Part shown: piece after piece, positions 23,707 through 35,430 of the stretch
Layout: each line of letters begins with the position of its first letter
Numbering within the stretch: the stretch's first letter is position 1
Assembly (NCBI GenBank): GCA_021234155.1
Contig: JAJEKV010000234.1
Coordinates: forward strand, 62,001-126,000
Source of the DNA: Isoetes taiwanensis
Lineage: Eukaryota > Streptophyta > Lycopodiopsida > Isoetales > Isoetaceae
Reading direction: 5' to 3'
Length of the DNA: 64,000 nucleotides
Made by a program: the position numbers and the translations under genes
Notes under the pieces: model-generated
What the model was told of the DNA's origin: nothing
The model's input: only the letters and a program-made list of their open reading frames with translations
Databases searched by the model: none

Positions 23707-25792
23707 GGTGGATAAAAAAATGTGAAATATAGCATATGGAATGGCATATGGTAAAGAAAAAACATGGCAACAAAAGGGCAAGAAAGAAGGATGGAAGAAG
23801 GCTGATAATGGCGCCTGTTATCAGCCAGAAGAGGGCAAAGAAAACATCATGGCGGCAAACAGGTAGCTTCTTGATCGGTTCTTGCAGATTGGCGTGGCGG
23901 ATCTGTGAAGCATGAAACAGGGCAAATGTAATGGCAGAGGGTGGAAGCACAGAGGCAGAGATGGCGACAAAAGAGGCTTCTCTTTCATTTTTGTTCTACT
24001 TTTGTCACAGATGGCTGGCGAAAATATGAATCTCAGAACAAAGGATTAAGAGCAAGCTATGGCATGCAAAGGTAGAAGACATGGCAGTTTGGCGATGGCA
24101 GAAAAGCTTTGCTATGGCAAATTACTCAGCGGTCTGTGGTCATGAAAAGATGCGCCACTGCCTTTAAATACTTCAGGGAATGCAAACTGGGCCACTCTTG
24201 ATCACGAAATGATCCTTTTCTTCCTTGATCTTTTTGCTGGCTCTGTCAAATCTTCTTTGATAATCTGAAGAATGCATGTGCAAAAATCATTGGGCTCTTG
24301 ATTTCACCATCTTTCTTCTTTAGATCTGGCAGCAGGGCACAGAGCAGAGGCAACGAGCCCCAACGAGCAGCAATTGGTGAGCAGAGTAAGGCACAGATTG
24401 GCATACAGGTTCCTTGATAGTTTTGTTTTGTTCCTTGATAATCTAACAGCTGATTCTTTGCTGGACAATTTTTGAATACAGGTTATGAAATATTCTACTG
24501 CAATTGCTCTCCAGGAAACATGGTATCTCCTGGTATGATTTATCCAACAGAAGATTTCAGATTATCTCAGATTTATAATACACATAGCTATTTCTTCTTT
24601 CTCCCAATTGCATACCGTAGCTTATATAGCAGAAATGCACTTACATGTACATCTAAATGCATTTGTTTGAACCTCCATCCATCCTTTATAAAAACATTTA
24701 TCATCATCTACATCTGACCACTTCATTTGCTTGTTCTAGGTTCTAATGGATATGGCTTTATTTGATACTGAGGTTTGATTTTTCTATACAAGGTTCTGGA
24801 GTGTTGATACCATAAATCTTGTTCTAGTCTTCTTTGACAGCCGTCTTCAAGTGGAGAATAAGTGAATGATGTGTTCCATTTGTTGTCTTGGAGAAAATTA
24901 TGCTCTAAAGGATGAGGTAAGGGAAGGAAGTTCTATTGTTTAATATCCAATATATGAACAGGTCTGATAACATACCTTTACAAATGTAATTTTGATAGAA
25001 TCACAATGAAAAAGTCAATGATGGAGGGTGCAAAGGCAACAGCATGATTTAGAATGTGGACATGAGCCAACTACTAGGAGTGGATCGTTTGTGACATGTT
25101 GGAACTCTATATATTTTACAGTATATGTTTAAAAAGCTTGCCACTAGTATATGTTTAAAAAGCTTGCCACTAAGCTTTAATACGTTGTACTTTTTTGTTG
25201 ATCAATAAAAACTCTTACTTCTCCTTCTTATATCTCCCATGTTTGTTTTGAAGTTTACATCAAAGTAAATGATTCCAAGTAGAGTTGCAAGTTTCACACT
25301 TTTAGTAAAGTGAAATGTGATCAGGTGGTTAATTTGTGAAGTAACATTGCTTGTGCTTTTGTTGCTAAACACTAGCTTTGCTTTGGCACAATGTTTGTTG
25401 TACAAATACTTGTAATGTTGACACAATAGTTGTTGAATAAGCTATTGTAAAGTTTGTTTTTTTAGACACAACATTTGTTATTCATCTTTTTATAATGCTA
25501 CCACTAGCTTGCCATAAATTTGATGCAATGTGGTTCTTATATGTTTGAGTTTTTTTGCACAATCTTGGTAAGATGTTATTGAAACTTTGTTCTATATCTT
25601 GATATAAACTTGTTGCGGTGTTGTTGGAAATTGATTTTATGTCAACATTTGTAACAAAAATTGGAGGCATAATGTTGACACAACACTTGACGCTATTGTG
25701 TCATGTTTGTGGCAAATGATCACGACAAGTATAGTGTCAAGATTTGAAGTTTGACATGTTATGCTTGCGTCAAAAATTTTGACGTTGTACTC

Positions 25793-25821
25793 GACACTAT
25801 TGGCACCCTTTTCGTGTAGTG
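25793..25821 (-). repeat. CACTA right terminal inverted repeat
   Basis: Complement of CACTACACG...ATAGTGTC, followed directly by AAT at 25822-25824. Confidence 0.85.
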
Positions 25822-25824
25822 AAT

Positions 25825-26540
25825 GAAGCAATAAATAACACTACTTCTTACGGCTCTGTTTTAAGGATTCTTCCCTGACTTTGCCGCCTTGCCTTAGCGA
25901 CCAAAGCACAACTGCGTCGTCCAACCATCTCCCCTCATTTGGAACAAGACGCAACATAGTTTTCTTTCTCGATATGATCAACTGTCGAAGATTTCTGTAA
26001 AAAGCCTTGTTACAACAACCACAAAAAAAACTTATGAAAACAAGCATATCTTCAAAATCTGGTGAAATATTATACACTTACTGCACCACCAGTAGTATCC
26101 AAATCAAGGAATATGTTGGAATATCTTTGAGGTGGCAATTCCCTTTGGGGCAACCCAAGAAAAAATGATATTTAATATAATAGATTATACAAGCAAAAAG
26201 CACACATTGCCTATGAAATTTGTTTATCCAAGCACTCAAAGTTGGTTTATTTTCGTTGGCCAATTGTTTGATTGTACATTATTGGTGGCCCTACTAGACA
26301 TGTGCATGGATATATTTCATGATGCGTTATGGGCCAAATTGCAAGTAATAGAATAGATTAATATCCCATAGAGAACTTGGCCTATGGGACATGTCTAGTG
26401 TATGGCTAAACATATACATGCCAATACCACATGATTAATAAACCGCCATTCCTTTAGACTATGCAAACTTGACTTGTATAATGATGATTAATTATGCTAC
26501 ATCTTGTTTATACACGAATAAACATGAAAAATGGATAAAA
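25825..26540. other. Downstream of alpha-amylase; no further gene seen
   Basis: AT-rich, with short frames only. It contains the 3' flank of the minus-strand alpha-amylase gene. No other feature is evident. Confidence 0.5.
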
Positions 26541-28179
26541 CTAGGAAGACTTCTCCCAAATACAATATTCTGTGCCAACTATGGCCATGTTGAATTGGTT
26601 GGAGGGAATAACTAGTCCTGGTCCAAGCTTCACCATCACTTTGTCGTCAATACAAGCCACATACACATCATTCTCTGCGCGCAATATTTGACACTTGCTA
26701 TTGGCTCTGATATCATTTCTCTTGCGTATCTCTAGTAGTTCATTGATCTTCTTCTTTAGGCCCCAGTCGTAATAATGATCATAAAACTGCACCAATCCAA
26801 AGTTAACAAAATCAACACCTAAATTCCCATTAATAAAGGAGAATAACAATTCATTTTAATGTCTGTTTCATAGGGATGTTGGAAAAAGAAAAAAAAAAGA
26901 GAATAACAATTCATTTTAATGTCTGTTTCATAGGGATGTTGGAAAAAGAAAAAAAAAGATAGATAGACAGACAGACAAAATATGGAAAGCTTGCAAGTGT
27001 GAGTACTTACAATGCAAGGAATGCCAGGATGGGTGAGAATATAGGCATATCCAAGCATCACTTTATCAGAGGGGAATGGCCAATGCATTTGAGTAGAGCC
27101 AGTATCATGATTATCAAGAAAAGTGACTGCCTTCTCTGGCAAATGCCCGATCATACCAGGAGGTTTGCCATTGTAATCCCTTAACCTCCAAAACTGACCC
27201 TTCACAGCTTCCTGAAGAATCCCCTTGGTGGTGAAATCAAATGCAGTAGATCTGTCACCAGTTGCATGAACCCAGTTCACCAGATCTTGCCTATGGCTAT
27301 CCTGATTGTACTCAAGTCCATAAATTCCATAGTTCATAGTTGTCCACACTTCTCCTACACTAAAATCAACCTCAGTATTCTCAATGTAAATTCCTACATA
27401 TTCTCCTCCATAGCCTTTAGCAAAGTCAAACCTCCAACCATCAAAACCCACAGATTGTTTTAGCCATTTCATCCAGTTGATGAGATCCTCTTGCACTTTA
27501 GGATTGGTGTGATCGATGTCGGGCGCGGCAGGGAAATCTTCGCCGGTATCCGGAGCGCCGGATCCATCAGTGTAGGGATAATCATGCTTGGTGATTGCCC
27601 AGGGTCCCCAGTCTAGCCTGTCATCTGGTGTTCCTCCCTCAAAAATGCACCATTCTCCTCTTTCATCCTGCATATCAGCACATCTGTGATTTATGACAAT
27701 GTCTGCAATACACCTGATTCCAGCAGCATGGAATTCTTTGATCAAATGCTTCAGTTTCTCCTCGTTGCCGTATTTGGAGGAGTCCAAATCGTAGAGCCTT
27801 CCAGGCATGTAACCTGTTACAAAAGACTCCAAATGGTATCAACTTAGTGATTTTGCTCTGAAAACTTAAAATAATTTCAGGAATTTCTGTTTTTACCTTG
27901 AGCAGCAACAGAGTGGGTTGGAGGTGGAAGCCATATGTCTGTCACTCCAGCTTCAGCTAAATCCTTGGGTATTTTCATCAAAACATCGTACCAACAAGGA
28001 TCTTTCCATGACTCCCAGTTAAATCCCTGCTAGCCCAAATCTACATCATATTACTTAGGGATTTGGAACATAAACTCTAAACAAAAGCAAATAGGGAAAG
28101 AACGGACCTGAAACAAGATGACTCTTAAAGGATCGCATTTGAGGCTCTCGGGGCTCTCCACTTTGGATATCTGAGACAT
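26541..28179 (-). CDS. AMY: Alpha-amylase (glycoside hydrolase family 13), four exons
   Basis: Endo-hydrolysis of alpha-1,4 links in starch. Coding exons are 28179-28108, 28026-27897, 27813-27011 and 26786-26541. Every junction is GT-AG, phases agree, and the joined frame is 416 residues with no stop, close to the usual length for plant enzymes without a signal peptide. Conserved regions are all present: DIVINH (105-110), [10 protein letters not shown] with nucleophile Asp197, SVGEVW with acid/base Glu222, FLDNHD with Asp304, and [11 protein letters not shown] before the C-terminal beta domain ([17 protein letters not shown], ending in WEK). The N-terminus [12 protein letters not shown] lacks a hydrophobic leader, so the enzyme should be cytosolic, like the Arabidopsis AMY2 type, not secreted or plastidial. 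The start is the only ATG in frame before the conserved [10 protein letters not shown] block. The last intron carries a perfect 60 bp tandem duplication. The gene looks intact and functional. Confidence 0.95.
26840..26959. repeat. Exact 60 bp tandem duplication in alpha-amylase intron 3
   Basis: Units 26840-26899 and 26900-26959 contain GAATAACAATTCATTTTAAT and CATAGGGATGTTGGAAAAAG. They are identical except for the A-run length, so the event is recent. The intron (26787-27010) still has intact splice sites. Confidence 0.9.
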
Positions 28180-31004
28180 TAGGATCCACTGCAAGAGATC
28201 TCTGAACAGACTCTATAGCACCTTTTATGAATAGATCTCGAAGTTGAAAGCTAATCTAATATGCATTAACCTCAAAGATACCAACTTGTGGCTTGGAATC
28301 CTCAACAACAAAGGTACTTTATCAAATACTTTCTAGGACATATCCGCAAGGTATATTTTTTGCCTTCAGCTTGTGGCCTGAAATTTTTCAACAAAGCTAC
28401 TTTCTCAACATGGGCGGATGCCACGATTGAACAATAACAATACTTTGTAGAAATCATGCTCTTCATCGACAATGATTACGGAGATAGGACCCATCGAAGA
28501 ATCTTTTACAATTTTTGGCCCCTTTTCTGGAAAGATCTTTCACTTTTTCCGGTATTTTTCTTCTCATTCTTTCCAGGGTGCCTGAAGATGATGATAGCGC
28601 AGGATAATCAGAGCAGGGCAATGGATGGCATCGTTTTCAAGTACTTCTTCGTTCTTAGGGTTTTAGGGTTCTGGCGTATTTGATCCCTAAGGAGCTGGAG
28701 ATGGTCTGACTTACCTATTCCTCTCCAGTATTATTTGTCAGGCAAAAATCGAAAGGTAAATTTCATGATCTCTTTGGTGTAGCTCTTAAAGTTAATCTCC
28801 CGAGGTCTAATAGCGCATTTCTTCACTTCAGAATTTGTGAGAAGGTTTTGCATGCATTCGAGCTCTCAAATCTTCAGAGATAGTTGGTAGTTGTGAGTGC
28901 TTCATTTACATTATTCACCGATCTAGTGCCTTTGCTTATGGTCTTGAGTAGTCTGAAGATTCTAGTTCTTTAAAGTCTGTATAGCCACTTCTTATGAAAA
29001 AAGAAAAGTTTTTATTATAGAAAGAAATCGCCATCTTACTGTTTGTTTGCTCCAGATTTATGTAGCGTCCATAGTATTTTTCCATCTGCTCGTTACGTTA
29101 CAAGTCCTCTTTTGTTGGTGAATATCGTAACCAATTAGCTTCAAATGCATAGACATGTAAGAAATGTAACTTCTTGTCATGATTTTACTTCCATTGTCAA
29201 TCTCCAATTTATTGAAAGAGATTCTTTGTTTCAATGGAGAGGATGGATCGTTATATGCCATGGAGCATTGATGTATTGGACAATCTGACAAGTAGCAAGT
29301 TGTGAAATGTATACTTAGAGCCATTTCATTTTGTCGGCCCAGCTTTTTTTCTTAAAGGGATTATCATGAAAATGAGACTATGCGCATGCTTTTTTTAATG
29401 GCGAAATTGCTTGGTAATAGACTGAACCACTGTTTACTTGCAGAGCATTTGCTCATGCGTACACTATTTTGGGAGTTCAGTGAGGGAATGCACATAATTT
29501 TGGAATGTTTGCATAAAATGCAGGTTCTCTTTTCCGCTTGCATTCTCTTACTTGCATAAAAATGTAGCTGATCTCTTCCATTAAAATGGTAGACACGTGC
29601 GTGGAGCTATCTATTTCTGCCTCATTTCGGTATCTGTTTGGGCATTCCCCTTTCTCTTCTCAAGGTAAAACATGGAAGGATTTATGTTCTTGTTTACTAA
29701 TTTCTTTGCATTCAGATGCACATTTTGGAGCAAAAGGGACCTCCATAGGTGATATTTGCGTTTTGTAGATCAAACCCTTCGCTCCAGATTTGCTGTAATT
29801 TGCAGTTATCTGTTAGGGTAATTTTTCTTATTAAATGTGTTTATAAGGAGAACAAATCTTGTAGTAAAATCATAAGGAGCCATCAAGAATTTGAGTGCTA
29901 TTCCAGCATCTTCTGAGATTGACTACAAGCTGAGAACTTTTTTTCTAGAGGAGGAGTTGAGAGAGTTTTAATCTGTTCATATGTCTGCATTGGTACACTC
30001 TCATGATTACTTGATGCGTGCTACAGGCATAGACTGCTAATTCTTTTGACAAAGGTGAAACTTTAATCCAATACCCCTGATGTTTTCTCGTGCTTCACGG
30101 TTCTCACTAAACTCATTAAACCCTAATTACAAAGGTGCTGTGCTATTTCAATATTTCTCCCTTCTTTATTTTGTAATCTTGTTGTTAAAAACCATGACAT
30201 TGTTTTGCCTCGGGCCTTCCCCATAAGGCACAATTTATTAATCGCAATTCCACCTTTATTCTTTTCTAAGTGTGCGCATGAGGTGTTTGCATCATTGGTA
30301 TCAACATTTGATTAGGAAAAACTCATATGCTGTTTTGTTGCATATATAATTCTTGTTTTTTAGGCATTTTTGGATATATTGAGGCGTTTCATTTTAGAAT
30401 TTTACAGATATGCTTGCATCACTGGACCTTATATACTAATGAATGTTGAGTCTATTTCATGATAAGAAAGAAGTTATGCCTGGCCCCCTATTTTTTTCTT
30501 ACTCTCTAGGGTCCTGGATTGCAGTTATTAAAGGAAGGACAATGGTAAAATAGAGGCATGTATAATAGAAAGCACAGTAACCTATTGCACAGGCTTGCTT
30601 CTCATTTTATTTGCATTTCCAATACTTATTGCCCTTTAGAAATTGTTGCTTGCATTCTGCAGGTGCTTGAATTCTATAGGTAATTATTTTTCCCTATTTT
30701 TGCAAGTTCGTACTTAATCTTGGGTCAATAGTCTCAATTAAATGGTAATATTTCCTAGAAGCATGTTCTAGATATGCTCTCATGAAGTATGTAACTAAAC
30801 TTTATTTGCAGCTCTCAAGCCATTTTTGAAGGTATGTAACTTAGCTTTATTAGCTCCTTTTTGCTGCTCCCATTTAAGATACAAGAGGCCTATAACCGTT
30901 AACATCTGGCAACTGTAAGTTCAGAGATATCCAATAGTAGCTCTTTTGTTTCGTTTGAATAATTGAAGGTAACTAGAGGGTGAAAATAGCTTTACCTGGT
31001 TTTG
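28180..31004. other. Upstream of alpha-amylase; no recognised gene
   Basis: The first few hundred bases should hold the alpha-amylase 5' untranslated region and promoter. A plus-strand frame at 28456-28683 (75 codons) and another at 29586-29768 show no known motif. The stretch is T-rich on the plus strand, as in introns or transcribed non-coding DNA. I could not identify exons or small RNAs. Confidence 0.4.
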
Positions 31005-31357
31005 GTGATTCCGTCGCAGTGACTACTCTCCTGCGGAATCACTAACCCTCCTGCCCCGTTATCCGTACCCTCCTGCCCTGTTATCTGTACCTACCCTGTT
31101 ATCCGTACCTGACAGGCTCCATTTTAATCCTTCCGGCGGAATCACATCTGCAAAATACCGCTGGACGGAATCACCACCCTTTTATTCTATGCGACGGAAT
31201 CACATGGAATTGATCCTGTCGGGTGGAATCACATATAGTAATATTCTATCCCGTGGAATCACCGTATATCGAATATTCTGCCGCATGGAATCACTGCGTA
31301 CGATAATATTCTCCCCCGTGGAATCACCGCGTACTATATTCTTCAGGAGGGAATCAC
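31005..31357 (+). repeat. Periodic GGAATCAC array
   Basis: GGAATCAC occurs exactly at 31035, 31138, 31167, 31196, 31225, 31255, 31287, 31320 and 31350. The complement GTGATTCC occurs at 31005. The last eight are spaced 29-33 bases apart. Flanks are partly conserved (CCCGTGGAATCACCG, then AT-rich and TATTCT). Between the first and second plus-strand copies lies a second short array of GTTATCCGTACC-like units (about 31058-31110). A 60-codon plus-strand frame across it encodes only the repeat. Confidence 0.85.
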
Positions 31358-31659
31358 TTGGAGACCTTTGAATCTGTAGTAACTGCAGGCAGGGAGAAAA
31401 AAATGGCAGATGGTTCAATCCCAGCAAAAGTTTATGCCCGATTCCATAAAAAATGGTTGAGGATGGTTTAAGCGAAGCTCGGCTTCGATGGCTGCGCAAA
31501 AAAAACCTAAGGGCCCTTTATTTTATTTCTTTCTGCTCATCTAATCTTAGCCATCAAATTTAGGGCATAATGCACGACACACTCTATAACATTATAATAT
31601 AAAAAGGTAAATCAAATATGCAAAGGAATATCCATTCACACAATCTTGGCCACAATTGA
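31358..31659. other. No gene seen
   Basis: Spacer between the periodic array and LINE copy B. AT-rich with no frame of note. Confidence 0.5.
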
Positions 31660-33080
31660 ATTGGAAAGAAGAAAACAGTAAACCTATTATTTTCTAAATT
31701 AAACATTCCCCACCCCTCCAAAATAGGTTTACGAGCGAAAAACTTTATCGGTAATATGCTTGCTGATAAACTGTCCATTTGTACATTTTAGTATAGTGAT
31801 GAAGGATGCAACTGAGTTCACATGTCCATTTCCATTACCTACTGGCAGTATGATGCTAGTACCCCCATTAACATGATATATAGTAGCTGGTTAGATGTAA
31901 ACAACCCCGCATAACGTGTCCGGATAGGCTAAAATGCTGGGTTGTGATACTCACCTTCAATAACTCCCAGTTGGCAACATTGACAGGATCATATCTCCTC
32001 CTTCTTGTCAGGCCCATCTGCTTGGTCTCTCAATTCTGAGATGGTGTGTTCCCACACTTTCCAGGAGCCCATAGCAATATCTTTTGGTGCATTTGCCCAT
32101 GAAGAAACACAGAGTGATTGCACCCATTTGCACATGATTAATCTGGATTTGTAGTGTGCTGTCTTTACCAATTCTAAAGCCCTAGCGTTCTAATCCTTAC
32201 TTAGAAAGCCATGTCTAGATGCTGCTTCATGTAATCTGTTGTTTATCTGTATGCACCTCTCTTCTTGCACATTCCTTCTAGAGAATCAAATGGCTTCCTG
32301 CATACTTTAGGACGATGTGGATCCATGGCCATTGTGTAAGGCGAGGTTTGAAAGGCGAGTGTCTCCTATGTTGACTACTTTCGGAAGTATATTTTGTGAT
32401 GTTCTAACACAGCCCTCAGAAGACCTCTGAACCTCTCTTTTGCAGAAGAATTTGATATGGGACCATGGGCATGACTCCAAGTGCTACGGTCAGAAACACT
32501 TTTTGAACCTGTTCCAAGTCATCCCATGTAGTAAATGGTATCACAAGCCTCCATACTTCCTCCACATATATAAAAGACCTTGCTCTACCAAAACCCTGAA
32601 TAAGTATAACAGTTGTTCTGCATATAAAGCCTTCTAGCCTGCGTCATCCACTGTCAGATACAAGTATCTCTGTCATGGTTGTAGTGAAATTCCACTCCCA
32701 GGTACTTATATATTTGTACCACATTACGACCTTGAGAAGTCTTTGTTGTCACGAAGAGGATATGCGGTGCACCTTGGGCTTGGCCAGATTGACGTGCATT
32801 GTAGTATCCTGGCCGAAATGACTAAGTGTAGAAATTACTGTGTTGCATACTTGCTAAGGTGTACCTCTGTATCCTCTGCTCATATTGTCAATTGATGCTC
32901 AAGAACTCCGGCCAACAATTTTGCCAGCAACGTGCTGACCATAATTATGCAGTAGTTGGCTGTGCAGTGAGGATCACATGCCCTATGTATTGCAACCATT
33001 ATGCTGGCGGTCCATTGCGGAGGAAAACCATCTTGAAGTGCTCTATTGAATATGCTAGCCAAGATAGGAATAATTTCTGG
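31660..33080 (-). mobile_element. LINE family 1, copy B (decayed, internally deleted)
   Basis: On the minus strand 33062-32880 encodes IFNRALQDGFPPQWTASIMV, then YCIIMVSTLLAKLLAGVLEH, the reverse-transcriptase block upstream of motif A. It is followed only a little later by the C-terminal region shared with copies A, C and D (the degenerate block at about 32450-32620). The part with YADD is missing. The 3' end (31690-31770) aligns to copy D at about 48540-48610 through CTTGCTGATAAACTNTNCAT. Many stops, so it is dead. Confidence 0.7.
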
Positions 33081-33506
33081 CCCTGTCCACTCTATACTTG
33101 TATGCCATCTAAGTCTGAAACATTGCCATATGCGAGACGTTGCAAGCCTTTAGCAATATTGCCTTGTTATAACCAATGCTTGGCTTGTCTGTGGTGGTAC
33201 CTAATTTTGACCCTGATGGGATTTTAAATGTATGAGAAGTACTGTAATCATTGTTCTAAAGAGATGTTTCTCTCACAGATTGCATAAATTTTTATAGTTT
33301 CTTCTCTAAAATGCACGGGTGTGACGATCAAGGAGGTAGAACATTTCCTGTTGATGCTCCATAATGTACTGTGCCTTCTTGCCTTTGAGGAAAGCTCTGT
33401 AATGTTTTACCACCAGTTGGAGTCAACTATCTATCGGGCATTTGTAGCACCAAATGGCACGATTGTTCTTTTTTGTACATCATTTGCTACAATATAATTA
33501 GGTGGA
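33081..33506. other. No gene seen
   Basis: Sequence between LINE copy B and the hypothetical minus-strand frame. Nothing recognisable. Confidence 0.45.
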
Positions 33507-33959
33507 CTAAAAATCTACACATTTTCTAGAACCAGTGTAGTGACACCATTGGTGTTTATTTATGTCCCTCACTCGAGCAAGCTCATGTCGATGTGGCTCT
33601 AGAGGCATAAGGACATCCTCCACATATGTTGAGGTGCCTTTCAACTTTGCTCCTTGATGGAGAATGATATATTTTACCACTACATCTACCATTGTGAATT
33701 TTTGAGTATGTAGCTGGTTAGAGTATTGAGTGGCAAGGCGAGATGCCCTAATAATGAGCATATAAACATAAAATCTCATCTTGAAGAGGACCATTGTTTG
33801 GATCTTCTTGTTAAGATCCTTTCTTGCCTCCTTGAGGAGGCCACAAACCACCACATAGTCACCCCTGAGCCTCTGTTCTTCTTTCTGCTTGAGCAGCTTT
33901 GCAATATTCTGAATGCAGTAGGCGAATGTAGCATTGTTGCTAGATGTCCTTGAGGTCAT
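33507..33959 (-). CDS. Hypothetical 150-residue frame, possibly element-derived
   Basis: This is one of the longer clean frames in the window. The N-terminal half is charged and helical (NIAKLLKQKEEQRLRGDYVV, LLKEARKDLNKKIQTM). The second half has HQGAKLKGTSTYVEDVLMPL. A coiled-coil-like minus-strand stretch continues upstream near 34390-34300 (QERERFEHEITKIMSQLQ). That combination would suit a retroelement gag or a host coiled-coil protein. I recognise no domain, and no zinc knuckle is visible. It may be non-coding. Confidence 0.25.
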   Translation of the reverse strand: MTSRTSSNNATFAYCIQNIAKLLKQKEEQRLRGDYVVVCGLLKEARKDLNKKIQTMVLFKMRFYVYMLIIRASRLATQYSNQLHTQKFTMVDVVVKYIILHQGAKLKGTSTYVEDVLMPLEPHRHELARVRDINKHQWCHYTGSRKCVDF

Positions 33960-34506
33960 GTCGCTGCTCGACCTGAGTTGGTCTGCTATCTGTGATGTCT
34001 AGCTGAGCTAGGAGTTTCTTTGACCTGTCGTTGCTATGCATACTGTGCCTGACTCATTGGACATGTTCAAGTCAATCTAACATGGGCAGTAGCTGCATTG
34101 GCCACATCAGCCTTCAATGCTTGGAACTGAGAGCTTGGCTCTTATTGCATCACCCCATGCCCCTTAATTTTTTACGTGCAATGATGCAGTGGAGCATGAA
34201 GTCCCTTACCTTTATCCTCGGCAGATTTTCGCATTTCCAGAGTGGTGATTCAGTCTTGTAGGGTTAGAAATATTCCTGCTACATTTGGCTCTCTGCGCTG
34301 GTCATTTGAACAGCTCATCATATCATGGCGGTCATCTCCACAACATCTATTTGAAGCTGTGACATAATCTTTGTAATCTCATGTTCAAATCGTTCCCGTT
34401 CTTGGGACATGGTATCTATTCTAATTGAGATCGTCGATTAGCCCTGAGATTGGCAATGTGTGACCTATCCTGCTGCCTCTCAAATTATGCTAGTTGAAAA
34501 TGAAAA
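33960..34506. other. Possible upstream part of the hypothetical frame
   Basis: The minus strand has short coiled-coil-like segments here but no continuous frame. Nothing else is recognisable. Confidence 0.3.
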
Positions 34507-35430
34507 AAATGTTAAAGAAACTTTGGCATGTGGATATATGTTGAGGAAGTTTGAAGTGCTTAGGAGCGGGCTTAAAAGGAGAGTATTGAGAGATATTAGA
34601 GACATCTGTTAGCTTAGGGAGTAGCTTTTTTTAACCTAATAAATATAGGTCTCTATAGGCTATTGCCTATATGAGTGTATTTCTCATGCCAAGATCTAGA
34701 ATAGAACTTTACGTTCCCAATCACCGCCATAGATTTATTATGGCAAAGTATCATGTGCTAAGGTAGTTCCGTGTAGTGTTAGAGTGCTTAGAAGGTTGAA
34801 GTGTTGACGTGCTTAGGAATTGTGGACATGACTATTGTTTTTATACAAGGCATTAGCAGGATGGTGGACCCACTTGTGGTGTCTACTTAGCCTTTTCCGA
34901 CAAAACAAGAGGCAATGCGGATCCCATCACTTAAATTTTTTAGCATTTTCATCAATTTAGCAATTAAACTTTCATATATCCACAATGGGACAAAATGTTT
35001 TTCTTTTCCCCTTTTTTTTTGTATTTACGTGATATATATTCTACTAAAGTGAGATATCTATCAAGTATTTTTTCAATATTGAGTGCCTAGTTGGAAGTGA
35101 TAAAATAGCTATGACTTGGGCTATGGATTGCCGAGACAAGTTAGTGGAATTAGAAGAATATCATAGATTTTTCTACATCCACGAAGAAGTGGTGAAGTGC
35201 TTAGAGGGCTTGGTGCGGAGGTGGTGGTTATTCACGAAAATATTTTATAGATTGGTGTGGTAGGGTCTTTTGTGGAGAGGCACTCTTCAACGTTTCAACA
35301 CTTCAACATTAGAAGAAATCAGAATAAAGAGGTCCTACCATTGCTTAGAAGCGACAAAGAGCAGCCTTTATGCATGGGTTTTAGCACTTTAGCATTTAGC
35401 AAGTTGTGGCATTTTTTACCATGCGGTTCA
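34507..35430 (+). repeat. Dispersed repeat R, copy 1
   Basis: The copy begins at AATGTTAAAGAAACTTTGGC and ends near GTGGCATTTTTTACC. It aligns in direct orientation with 42405-42448 plus 43573-44545. Shared landmarks include GTATTTCTCATGCCAAGAT, GGCAAAGNACCATGTNCTAAGG-type sequence, ATGCTATTGTTTTTAT-like, GTGGTGAAGTGCTTAGAGGG and GGTGTGGTAGGGTCTTTTGT. The TG start and 0.9 kb length would suit a solo LTR, but no CA end or target duplication was confirmed. Confidence 0.75.

Larger units (their letters stand above)
21107..25821. mobile_element. Non-autonomous CACTA (En/Spm-type) transposon
   Basis: The left end is CACTACAAGAGGATGGGGGA and the right end, read inward, is CACTACACGAAAAGGGTGCC. Both reach ATAGTGTC within 29 bases. 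The element is flanked on both sides by AAT (21104-21106 and 25822-25824), the 3 bp target duplication expected for this superfamily. Both subterminal regions carry many copies of a GTGTCAA/TTGACAC-type motif (e.g. left 21127-21225, right 25415-25800), as CACTA transposase binding requires. Length is 4715 bp. No transposase-like frame is present, so it must be mobilised in trans. The interior holds non-terminal sequence, including a minus-strand frame at 22666-22869 with a hydrophobic segment (MAAALVVYILINSCVVASG) that may be a captured gene fragment. Confidence 0.85.

Noticed and set aside
31138-31357. CRISPR-like repeat-spacer array
   Set aside because: The repeat core is only eight bases, the window is clearly plant nuclear DNA, no cas-like gene is present, and the spacers resemble one another.
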